From assembly GCA_900755085.1 (NCBI GenBank), contig CAAEFF010000022.1, positions 1 to 27,618 of the forward strand: a DNA stretch of 27,618 nucleotides. Direction: 5' to 3'. The position numbers were made by a program, and so were the translations under genes. Below the pieces are notes generated by a model. It worked only from the letters and a program-made list of their open reading frames with translations. It searched no databases and had not been told where the DNA came from. The stretch comes from an uncultured Streptococcus sp. GTDB lineage: Bacteria > Bacillota > Bacilli > Lactobacillales > Streptococcaceae. Below, one piece after another: positions 15,579 to 22,579 of this stretch; the stretch's first letter is position 1; each line of letters opens with the position of its first letter.

Positions 15579-16058
15579 TTACAATTTTACAGCCAACCTT
15601 GCTTTGGACACAAGGTTATAAGGAATATCCACTGTTTTCTTTCGTGTTTTATCCATATACTCAATGGTCAAAACATCCTCTTCAAAACCTACCAGGTTCC
15701 CCTCAAAGACCTTTTGCTTTTCAACAGCCTTGTACAAGCTGATATTGACGTACTTACCAACAGCTCCCTCGAGTGCTTCCTTGGTTTTCAAAGGTCTCTC
15801 CAAGCCAGGACTGGTGACTTCTAAAAAGTACTGTTCTGGAAATGGGTCTGGTTTGATTTGATCCAATAGCGGACTGATGATTTCTGTCAAATCCGCTGTA
15901 TCATTCAGTGTGATTCCTTCTGGTTTGTCTACGAAAATGCTTAAGACGTAGTCACCACCCATTTTGCCATATTCAACATCGACCAATTCAAATGGTTCCT
16001 TTATAGCTGGCTGAATCACTTCTGTTACTAAGTCAACAATCGTTGCGATGGTTGCCAC
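15579..16058 (-). CDS. rimP: Ribosome maturation factor RimP
   Basis: A 159-residue protein needed for 30S assembly. The core FELVDVEYGKMGGDYVL, DKPEGITLNDTADLTE and EVTSPGLERPLK is diagnostic. It opens the nusA-infB operon, with a strong promoter 60-90 bases upstream. The start is uncertain. The frame opens with GTG at 16058, but the AGGAGGTGG ribosome site overlaps that codon, which is too close for normal initiation. The next codons read GCA ACC ATC, so a rare ATC start eight bases after AGGAGG is possible. No in-frame ATG is near. Confidence 0.95.
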   Translation of the reverse strand: MATIATIVDLVTEVIQPAIKEPFELVDVEYGKMGGDYVLSIFVDKPEGITLNDTADLTEIISPLLDQIKPDPFPEQYFLEVTSPGLERPLKTKEALEGAVGKYVNISLYKAVEKQKVFEGNLVGFEEDVLTIEYMDKTRKKTVDIPYNLVSKARLAVKL

Positions 16059-16071
16059 CTCCTCATAGATA

Positions 16072-16147
16072 AGAGGCGAAGATATTTCCCCGCCTCTCCT
16101 GTTCTATTCATTTAATGTATTATAGCACGATTCCCCAACGATTGCAA
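16072..16147 (-). promoter_or_regulatory. Promoter and leader hairpin of the rimP-nusA-infB operon
   Basis: TTGCAA (16147-16142), a 17-base spacer and TATAAT (16124-16119) predict a start near 16112. The leader then has a perfect seven-pair hairpin AGAGGCG/CGCCTCT (16097-16091 with 16078-16072) a few bases before the rimP ribosome site. It lacks a T run, so it is not a terminator. Confidence 0.75.
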
Positions 16148-16155
16148 GGAATATG

Positions 16156-16791
16156 CTAAAACTGTGCCTCTACACGGTAAATGACCTGACCTTTACTTGA
16201 GAACTTCTTCTCATATTCGGTCATAACATTGCCCTCAAAATCACTAGCATGAAGGTCTAGCCAAACTCCCTTCAAAGTCATACCATACTGTGAAAAGCTG
16301 ACCAAACTGTATTCAAACAAGCCTCGGTTGTCTGTTTTAAAGTGAATCTCTCCATGTTCTGGAAGAATTTGTTTAAAGGTATCCAAGAAAGTCTTGTAAG
16401 TCAAGCGACGTTTTTCATGACGTTTCTTTGGCCAGGGATCTGAAAAATTCAGATAGAGTTGATCAATTTCTCCATCTTCAAAATAGTTAGTCAAGCTATC
16501 CCCGTCTACCCAAAGTAATTTAATATTAGGAACATCAGCTTCTAATACCTTATCTAAAGCATAACTTAAGACCGATTTTTGAATATCAATTCCAATGTAG
16601 TTGATCTCTGGATTGGCCTTAGCCATCCCAGTAATAAAGGCCCCTTTTCCACTTCCCACTTCAATATGGATGGGGTGGTCATTTCCGAAAATCCCATGCC
16701 ACTTTCCCTTGGCATCTTCTGGATTTAGGACCACATATTGTGGATTCGCTTCCAGTAGTTCTGTTGCTCCTTTGCGATTTCTAACTCTCAT
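16156..16791 (-). CDS. trmB: tRNA (guanine-N7-)-methyltransferase
   Basis: A 211-residue class I SAM-dependent enzyme that makes m7G46 in the tRNA variable loop. The SAM site is HIEVGSGKGAFITGMA (42-57) with acidic D69 in GIDIQ. The catalytic/tRNA motif SDPWPKKRHEKRR lies at about 117-129. The ATG overlaps the ccrZ stop (ATGA), so the two are coupled. No terminator follows, so transcripts may run on into rimP. Confidence 0.96.
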   Translation of the reverse strand: MRVRNRKGATELLEANPQYVVLNPEDAKGKWHGIFGNDHPIHIEVGSGKGAFITGMAKANPEINYIGIDIQKSVLSYALDKVLEADVPNIKLLWVDGDSLTNYFEDGEIDQLYLNFSDPWPKKRHEKRRLTYKTFLDTFKQILPEHGEIHFKTDNRGLFEYSLVSFSQYGMTLKGVWLDLHASDFEGNVMTEYEKKFSSKGQVIYRVEAQF

Positions 16792-17582
16792 ATTTCCTTT
16801 CCATATTTCAACCGGAAATTGCGCAGAGCATAGATCTCGCGATTGACATTTTCTAAATCATTATTTTCATAGTATTTAGCAATTTGCCACAAGAAGGAGT
16901 ATTGACCAAACCAATAGAGTTTATCAAAGACCTTTTGGTTGTACTTGTAACCATAATAACCTAACCAATCGCGCCAATTGGAATCTGGAATATAGTGACT
17001 CAAGATATGCGCTACATCCAACATCCGATCTGTCAAACGAACGGAGTCCCAATCGACTAGATAAATCAAACCACTCTCTGTCTCAATCCAGTTGCTATGA
17101 CGGACATCCCCATGGACGATCGTCGCATAATCCTCCCGAAAGGCAGGCACTGTCTTCCGTAAATTCTTTACAACTGATTGAATGTAGTGGTTCTGACGTA
17201 GGGCAATGGGCAACCGGTTACTCCAAGAATTGAGTAACTCTAAAGGAGATTCCACAGGATACCCAAGTTTCTTTAATTGGGTCATCAAAGGTCTAGAACG
17301 GTGCAATCTCGTTAAAATATTGACCACTTGTTTTTTTGACATTCCATTTGGCGTGAGAATCTCCCCATTCAACCATTCTTGAGCACTCATCACATTTCCA
17401 TCTGGCAAACGTCGACTCCATAACAATTGAGGAGCAATCTGTTCTTTTGCTAGACCCGCAAGGATTGGGGTCGTATTCATTTTTACAAAAACGCGCCCAC
17501 CATCTGGGTAGGTCCCCATGTAGGCCTTCCCACTCTTCCCAGGAATTGGGGTGAGGCTTAGCTCTTTTTCATTCGAGTCCAT
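16788..17582 (-). CDS. ccrZ: Cell cycle regulator CcrZ (phosphotransferase fold)
   Basis: A 264-residue aminoglycoside-phosphotransferase/choline-kinase-fold protein. In S. pneumoniae CcrZ works with FtsZ and DnaA to time replication initiation. Visible are the opening ELSLTPIPGKSGKAYMG, the catalytic loop HGDVRHSN (157-164; Asp159, Asn164) and the metal site VDWDS (Asp177). An upstream ATG at 17639 is in frame, but GGAGG lies five bases before the ATG at 17582, which gives the normal pneumococcal-like start, so I chose 17582. It follows ecsB by 40 bases and overlaps trmB by four. Confidence 0.93.
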   Translation of the reverse strand: MDSNEKELSLTPIPGKSGKAYMGTYPDGGRVFVKMNTTPILAGLAKEQIAPQLLWSRRLPDGNVMSAQEWLNGEILTPNGMSKKQVVNILTRLHRSRPLMTQLKKLGYPVESPLELLNSWSNRLPIALRQNHYIQSVVKNLRKTVPAFREDYATIVHGDVRHSNWIETESGLIYLVDWDSVRLTDRMLDVAHILSHYIPDSNWRDWLGYYGYKYNQKVFDKLYWFGQYSFLWQIAKYYENNDLENVNREIYALRNFRLKYGKEI

Positions 17583-17622
17583 CTTTTCCTCCGTAAAAAG
17601 TTTCCAATCTATTTTACTAATT

Positions 17623-18678
17623 TTAACGACTTTCGTCAACCAAGCGCGCCATCTTAAATGGAAGATAGAGCAGGGTTAAAGCAACTGTATAAGCTAATAA
17701 GCCTAGTAACAGGACTTTATCTGATATAAAGACTAGGCCAATTCCCCCTTCTATCACCGTTACCATCCCCATTACCAGCTGAATCGTTTTGTTCAACCCT
17801 GCCTTTTTTCTGCCTTTTTTTATCGGGAAAAGGAGGATCAACGGTTGGTAATCAAAAGCACTGTAAAGCCCCAGTAATTGAAAAATAATTAAGTAATTGA
17901 GCAAGGCTACAAGGGCAATCACCACTAGAGGTTGAGAAATAAAGATGATAGCGAGAATGGAAAGAGCCAAGAGGCGTAGGGTCATTGAGAAAAGATCCCC
18001 ATTCCGTAGGAAGGAGCGCATATACAAGTGAAGCCAAGTATTCCCATGTGTTTTGGGAAGAAGCCCCAAGAAACCATCCAAATAAGCTCTTCTTTTGACA
18101 CTGTTGGTAATGCCTTTCACCGTTGTAAACAAGGCAAAAAAGCGAAGAATCAATTGTTTCCTGGCATTTTCACGAGCAATAGTCAAGGTCCAATTCAAAT
18201 TTCCATCTTGGTAGAATCGGGCTTCCTTCCAGCTAAAAACAGCCCCTTTAGCTATTCCTAAGACAAGGATATAAGCTACAATAGCAAATTTATTCATCCC
18301 CGCTGCAAGAAGAAGAGGCACAAATAGTAGAAAAACAAAACTTTGAATCAAAAACCAAAAGACAAAAGACTTCTTGACTTGCCCTTTGATATACCTTTTT
18401 ACTTCCTCTTCCTTTACTAAAAGGAATAAAGCATCGGGCTTCTCTAAGTAGGTCGCAATAGAGCCGATCGGAACCCAAAGGAGCAAACCGATCAAGAGAC
18501 TCCAGCGAATCACGCTTGTATCTTTGGGCAACTCTTGCAAGAATTGGCTATACTGAACCGCCAAAAATCCTATGAAAATCAGCATAAAGAGGACGAAATG
18601 ATCATTGAGAACATAGCGGCTATATTTTACACATTGAGTTCGAAACGTTTGTTGCCGTTTTTTCATCAACTCTTTCAT
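17623..18678 (-). CDS. ecsB: ABC transporter permease EcsB
   Basis: A 351-residue membrane protein with about eight or nine hydrophobic segments (the first near 30-48, the last pairs near 235-285 and 300-345). It is paired with the EcsA ATPase through an ATGA overlap. EcsAB is linked in Bacilli to protein secretion, peptide export and regulated intramembrane proteolysis; the cargo cannot be read from sequence. It is a little shorter than the roughly 400 residues of the B. subtilis protein. The central cytoplasmic part (about 150-215) is basic. Confidence 0.88.
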   Translation of the reverse strand: MKELMKKRQQTFRTQCVKYSRYVLNDHFVLFMLIFIGFLAVQYSQFLQELPKDTSVIRWSLLIGLLLWVPIGSIATYLEKPDALFLLVKEEEVKRYIKGQVKKSFVFWFLIQSFVFLLFVPLLLAAGMNKFAIVAYILVLGIAKGAVFSWKEARFYQDGNLNWTLTIARENARKQLILRFFALFTTVKGITNSVKRRAYLDGFLGLLPKTHGNTWLHLYMRSFLRNGDLFSMTLRLLALSILAIIFISQPLVVIALVALLNYLIIFQLLGLYSAFDYQPLILLFPIKKGRKKAGLNKTIQLVMGMVTVIEGGIGLVFISDKVLLLGLLAYTVALTLLYLPFKMARLVDESR

Positions 18679-19406
18679 GCTGTTTCCTCTTCTGTCAAGG
18701 TCATGTAGATATCATTTAGACTTGCTTGCTCATCCCCAAAAGTTGAACGCAGCTCATCTAAGGTGCCTTGTGCTCGGACCTGACCCTTGTGGAGGATCAC
18801 AAAACCATCACACATCTTTTCAGCTGAATCCAGAACGTGGGTACTCATCAAAATGGATTTTCCTTTTGCCTTTTCATCCGCCAACAACTGAATCAAATCT
18901 GCAATCGCAACAGGATCCAATCCCAAAAAGGGTTCATCGACAATATAAAGTCTTGGATCTACTGCATAGGCGCAAATAATCATGACCTTCTGCTTCATCC
19001 CCTTTGAAAACTGGGTCGGAAACCAATCTAATTTTTCAGCCAAACGGAATCGTTCCAACAAAGGCTGGACGCGCACCATGACCTGATCCATATCTAAATC
19101 ATAGGCCATAGCTACGGTCTCGATATGCTCTCTCAAAGTTAATTCTTCATATAGACTAGGGGTTTCTGGAATATAGCCGATTTTTCTACGATAGTCAGTT
19201 GGAGCTTCTGGAAGGCTCAAGCCATCAATCCGTACCTCCCCCGCATAAGGATGCAGGAGACCAATAATTTCATTAATCGTGGTTGACTTCCCAGCTCCAT
19301 TTAGTCCAATCAAACCAATCAGTTGGCCATCTAGAACCGAAAAGCTCACCTCTTTCAGGACAGGAATGTTGACATAGCCCCCTGTCAACTTGTTGATTTC
19401 TAACAT
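18675..19406 (-). CDS. ecsA: ABC transporter ATP-binding protein EcsA
   Basis: A 243-residue ATPase. Walker A is GLNGAGKST (34-42), the Q-loop region is GYIPETPSLYEELT (77-90), the signature is the variant FSKGMKQK (133-140), Walker B is LYIVDEP (153-159), and the switch histidine is H190 (STHVLD). It is first in a minus-strand unit with ecsB, ccrZ and trmB. It faces hit head to head across 67 bases that hold both promoters. Confidence 0.93.
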   Translation of the reverse strand: MLEINKLTGGYVNIPVLKEVSFSVLDGQLIGLIGLNGAGKSTTINEIIGLLHPYAGEVRIDGLSLPEAPTDYRRKIGYIPETPSLYEELTLREHIETVAMAYDLDMDQVMVRVQPLLERFRLAEKLDWFPTQFSKGMKQKVMIICAYAVDPRLYIVDEPFLGLDPVAIADLIQLLADEKAKGKSILMSTHVLDSAEKMCDGFVILHKGQVRAQGTLDELRSTFGDEQASLNDIYMTLTEEETA

Positions 19407-19421
19407 ATTTTCTCCAATTTC

Positions 19422-19444
19422 TGGTATAATGTTCTTATATTATA
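19422..19444. promoter_or_regulatory. Divergent ecsA and hit promoters
   Basis: On the plus strand, TGGTATAAT (19422-19430) is an extended -10 for hit. On the minus strand, TATAAT (19444-19439) serves ecsA, with a weak -35. The two -10 boxes are only nine bases apart, so the promoters overlap and may compete. Confidence 0.55.
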
Positions 19445-19473
19445 ACAAAATTTAGTCTAAATGAGGTGTATTT

Positions 19474-19887
19474 ATGGTTGACGATTGTATTTTTTGTAAG
19501 ATTATAGCTGGCGACATTCCTTCCTCCAAAGTCTATGAGGACGAAGAGGTCCTCGCATTTTTGGACATCTCTCAGGTTACTCCTGGTCATACGTTAGTCG
19601 TTCCAAAAAAACACGCTCGCAACCTCTTAGAGATGGACGAAACCGCCACAGCTCAACTATTTGCACGTGTCTCTAAAGTTGCTAAAAAAGTAGAAGCTGC
19701 TACCCAAGCCAAGGGAATGAATATCATCAGCAACATGGAAGAAGTTTCTGGACAAACCGTTTTTCACACCCATGTCCACATTATCCCTCGCTATTCCGCT
19801 CAAGATGAGCTTGCCATTTCATTTACTGAACACGAACCTAATTTTGAACAATTAGCAGTTCTCGCAGAAACCATCAAAAACAGCTAA
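19474..19887 (+). CDS. hit: HIT-family nucleotide hydrolase
   Basis: A 137-residue histidine-triad protein of the Hint branch. The triad is His98, His100 and His102 (HTHVHIIPR), with CIFCKI (C5, C8) at the N terminus and TPGHTLVVPKKH near 36-47. Such enzymes hydrolyse nucleoside phosphoramidates and related adenylates; the natural substrate is unknown. GAGGTG lies before the ATG. It is followed after 11 bases by a small coiled-coil protein. Confidence 0.94.
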   Translation: MVDDCIFCKIIAGDIPSSKVYEDEEVLAFLDISQVTPGHTLVVPKKHARNLLEMDETATAQLFARVSKVAKKVEAATQAKGMNIISNMEEVSGQTVFHTHVHIIPRYSAQDELAISFTEHEPNFEQLAVLAETIKNS

Positions 19888-19898
19888 AAGGAGGCCAT

Positions 19899-20189
19899 AT
19901 GAAACTCAAAAATCTCTTTTGGTTTGCAACAGGAGCTAGTATTAGCTACCACCTGGTTAAAAACCGTCAGGAAATTAAAACAGAGGTGACTGAATCCAGC
20001 CAATTGGTCAAGGGAATTCAAGATAACCTAGCAAAAATCCAACGCAATCTGGATATTATCCAAGACCAAAAGACCAATCTTCAAGAATTGGTAACCGATT
20101 TCCAATACAAGACCAAACTGTTTCGTCAACAAGCAACAGCCTCTCTAAAAGAAATTCAAGACATCTGGCAACCAAGTAAAAACGATTGA
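19899..20189 (+). CDS. Small coiled-coil protein downstream of hit, unknown function
   Basis: A 96-residue protein. The short N-terminal hydrophobic stretch NLFWFATGASISYHLV (5-20) resembles the start of YtxH-like proteins. A long helix, about 25-88, follows, rich in Q, K, E and heptad-spaced I/L, and probably a coiled coil. AAGGAGG lies before the ATG. It is co-transcribed with hit and its stop lies in the stem of the shared terminator. No family was confidently recognised; the protein may be membrane-tethered. Confidence 0.8.
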   Translation: MKLKNLFWFATGASISYHLVKNRQEIKTEVTESSQLVKGIQDNLAKIQRNLDIIQDQKTNLQELVTDFQYKTKLFRQQATASLKEIQDIWQPSKND

Positions 20190-20204
20190 GAAAACTCAAT
20201 CGTT
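20181..20204. terminator. Two-way terminator between hit unit and lytR
   Basis: A perfect 10-base stem AACGATTGAG (20181-20190) with CTCAATCGTT (20195-20204) and a four-base loop. The plus strand continues into T7 and the minus strand into T5, so it can serve both convergent units. Confidence 0.9.
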
Positions 20205-20210
20205 TTTTTC

Positions 20211-21404
20211 TTATTCTGAAGGTACCGTAGGTGTCACACTGCTCGACTCTGTTGCAGCTGGAGCAACTGGTGTCACTGGTGCAACAGAACTTTGAGGCGT
20301 CACCACTCCCGTATCCTGGGTCGATGGAACAACTGGTTGTTGGTTAAACTCTTGGTAAACAGGTACTTCCTCAGATGCTGCCGCTGGCGCATCATTTTGA
20401 GAAGAAGCATTCTTCAACTCTTCGTCTCCATCCAATAAGTAAGCATTGGTTTTCAGTGTTTTAATTTCTTTCTTACCTAAAGCTTTGCGGATGATATTTT
20501 GTATTTTTAAAATATGTTTTGAAGTGACAATCTGATAACTTCCGCCATCTGCTAAGGTGGCATCTTCTCCTTTCAACTGGTACTGATGAATCGTTGAAAG
20601 GGCATCTTTATATCCTAGTAATTGAAGAAGACTGTTGCTATCCAGTGAAATGTTAGTTTGCATATTGTCACTAACAGACTCAATGATTCCTTTGTAGTGA
20701 CTCAAACTATTGAGGCTTAAAACTTTCTCAACAATCTTTTTGATCACTTCACGTTGGCGTTTTTGACGTCCGTAGTCTCCTTCTGGGTCTTGGTAGCGCA
20801 TCCGTGAATAAACGAGAGCCTGGTCTCCATTAATCTCCTGACGTCCTGGTGCGATCTTAGCCGTATATTCCGGCTCATTCTCCTCGATCGAGATATCGAA
20901 GTCAAATGGATTGTTGACCGTGATGCCACCAACCTTATCCACTAATTGAACCAGCCCCTTCATATTGATCATGACATAGCGGTCAATATGGATATTCAAG
21001 AGATCCTGAATGGTCTTAATAGCTAACTTGGCACCACCTCGAGCATATGCCGAATTCAATTTTGCTTGGACTGTTTCGCCATCTGAAGTAATATTGGTTA
21101 GGATATCTCTTTCCAAGCTAGTCATAGTTGTTTCTTTTGTTTGAGGATTGACCGTCACCAAAATCATGGTATCACTATTTCCGGCCCAAGGATCTTCCCG
21201 AGAACCACTACCTGTATCAACCCCCATCAAAAGGATTGTCATCGGCTTGTTTTCTGCAATGACATTGGTCTCATTCCCAAAGCCCTTATAGGTCTTACTG
21301 AGAGTCCCCGTTGTTTGATTGAGGATAGTAAGGCCATAGGCCCCAATCCCAATCACTGTTACTGTCAATAAGCTCAAAAACATTAAAATAATTTTTTTTA
21401 CCAT
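20211..21404 (-). CDS. lytR: LytR-CpsA-Psr (LCP) family cell-wall ligase
   Basis: A 397-residue type II membrane protein with an N-terminal transmembrane helix at about 4-27. The LCP domain spans about 55-220, with the lipid-pyrophosphate site residues in NSDTMILVTVNP (D78), SLERDI (R99), VYSRMRY and DYGRQKRQREV. LCP enzymes attach teichoic acids or capsule to peptidoglycan on the outer face of the membrane. From about residue 335 the protein ends in a low-complexity tail rich in P, T, S, A and V, likely an extended extracellular stalk. It is the last gene of the tsaE-GNAT-lytR unit, 13 bases after the GNAT gene. Confidence 0.93.
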   Translation of the reverse strand: MVKKIILMFLSLLTVTVIGIGAYGLTILNQTTGTLSKTYKGFGNETNVIAENKPMTILLMGVDTGSGSREDPWAGNSDTMILVTVNPQTKETTMTSLERDILTNITSDGETVQAKLNSAYARGGAKLAIKTIQDLLNIHIDRYVMINMKGLVQLVDKVGGITVNNPFDFDISIEENEPEYTAKIAPGRQEINGDQALVYSRMRYQDPEGDYGRQKRQREVIKKIVEKVLSLNSLSHYKGIIESVSDNMQTNISLDSNSLLQLLGYKDALSTIHQYQLKGEDATLADGGSYQIVTSKHILKIQNIIRKALGKKEIKTLKTNAYLLDGDEELKNASSQNDAPAAASEEVPVYQEFNQQPVVPSTQDTGVVTPQSSVAPVTPVAPAATESSSVTPTVPSE

Positions 21405-21417
21405 ATAGAATCTCTCT

Positions 21418-21948
21418 CTAATCTATCAGTTTCCCCATAAGGTAAACATCTAAGAATTCTCCTTCAGCTGAACAAGCTCCACGAGCCTGACAACCTTCGA
21501 TCTCAAAACCTAACTTTTTATATAGGTGAACAGCCCGTTCATTGCGCACTTGGACATTCAAGACTAGTTTCCTAAGAACACCGGTCGAGTGCGCCCACTC
21601 GATTCCTTCATCTAGTAAGATCTGTCCAAGCCCTTGATTCCAATAATCTTTTTGAACCACAATAAAGACATCACCAATATGCTGAATGGACCGTTGAGAA
21701 GCCGCAGTGATATTTAACAAAGCTGCCAGTTCCTGATCTAGAAATAGCAAGAGGCAAATCCGGCTTTCCGCCATCTCTTGCACCATTAGAAATTGCTCCA
21801 TGTCTGCTTGAGACATGCCAATCCCAGCTTCATCTAGCGTCATATAATCTGACTCTTCCCCAACTTGATTTAAGAAATCAACGACAAGAGCCGCGTCTGC
21901 ACTGTCAGCTTGCCGAATTTCTAATGTCACTTCCTTTTCCTTAGCCAT
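21418..21948 (-). CDS. GNAT-family N-acetyltransferase
   Basis: A 176-residue acetyltransferase of the GNAT fold. The acetyl-CoA site (motif A) is QKDYWNQGLGQ (99-109), and motif B is NERAVHLYKKLGF (136-148). The substrate is unknown. The frame extends upstream to a TTG at 21969 without a ribosome site. The ATG at 21948 overlaps the end of tsaE and has AGGTGGA upstream, so I chose it. Its place between tsaE and lytR fits the order known in S. pneumoniae. Confidence 0.9.
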   Translation of the reverse strand: MAKEKEVTLEIRQADSADAALVVDFLNQVGEESDYMTLDEAGIGMSQADMEQFLMVQEMAESRICLLLFLDQELAALLNITAASQRSIQHIGDVFIVVQKDYWNQGLGQILLDEGIEWAHSTGVLRKLVLNVQVRNERAVHLYKKLGFEIEGCQARGACSAEGEFLDVYLMGKLID

Positions 21949-22396
21949 CGGTTTTTTCCACCTGCTCAAAGGATGCTAGTAAAGCTTCTGCGCGCGCTCC
22001 ATGAGCCTCAAAAGCCAACTCTCGCCCATCTTTCAATTTTCGGATAAAAATTTTAAGATAAGCATCCGAGAGACTCGGCTCAATCAACTCTCCCCATTCA
22101 ATAATGGTAGCACCATCTCCAAATAGAAAATCATCTAAATCAATCGAATCTGGATCATTCCCAATCCGGTAAACATCCAAGTGGTACAAAGGCAAGCGGC
22201 CTTCGTATTCACGAACAATGGTATAGGTCGGACTTTTAATCATCTGATCAATCCCTAACCCCTTTGCAATCCCTTTGGTGAAGGTTGTTTTTCCTGCCCC
22301 TAGATCACCTGATAAGATGATCACATCTTGCTTTTCTAAGAGTTTTCCTAGCTGTTTTCCTAGAGCAAGCAGCTCCGTTTCATTGTGACTAATCAT
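21941..22396 (-). CDS. tsaE: tRNA threonylcarbamoyladenosine (t6A) ATPase TsaE
   Basis: A 151-residue ATPase of the TsaBDE complex, which makes t6A37 in ANN-decoding tRNAs. The Walker A is GDLGAGKTT (30-38). SPTYTIVREYEG, YHLDVYRI and IIEWGE are family hallmarks. The ATG at 22396 has almost no leader: an extended -10 (TGGTATAAT) ends six bases before it, so the transcript should begin at or next to the ATG. The gene overlaps the GNAT gene by eight bases. Confidence 0.96.
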   Translation of the reverse strand: MISHNETELLALGKQLGKLLEKQDVIILSGDLGAGKTTFTKGIAKGLGIDQMIKSPTYTIVREYEGRLPLYHLDVYRIGNDPDSIDLDDFLFGDGATIIEWGELIEPSLSDAYLKIFIRKLKDGRELAFEAHGARAEALLASFEQVEKTDG

Positions 22397-22402
22397 TTCT
22401 CT

Positions 22403-22411
22403 ATTATACCA
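22403..22411 (-). promoter_or_regulatory. Extended -10 promoter of the tsaE-GNAT-lytR unit
   Basis: TGGTATAAT on the minus strand; no good -35 at 17 bases (GAGCAG). The expected start falls on the tsaE ATG. Confidence 0.6.
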
Positions 22412-22529
22412 AACTTTTTTAAAATCTGCTCTTTCTTTTAGAAATTGTTCGACTCAGGTTTGCTTTTTGAGACAAAGACATCAAGGAGATCGGAAGATTC
22501 TCCCATTTATTCCCTCTGTCTATCCATCC

Positions 22530-22561
22530 AAAAAGGAATGGAAGACACCTCCCATTCCTTT
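22530..22561 (-). terminator. Terminator of the purine permease gene
   Basis: Minus-strand stem GGAATGG with CCATTCC around a 10-base loop (about 22558-22535), followed by TTTTT, about 20 bases after the stop. Confidence 0.85.
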
Positions 22562-22579
22562 TTTAACTTTCTCTATTGC

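Noticed and set aside
16072..16097. AGAGGCG/CGCCTCT hairpin as a rho-independent terminator after trmB
   Set aside because: No T run follows, and it lies downstream of the strong rimP promoter.
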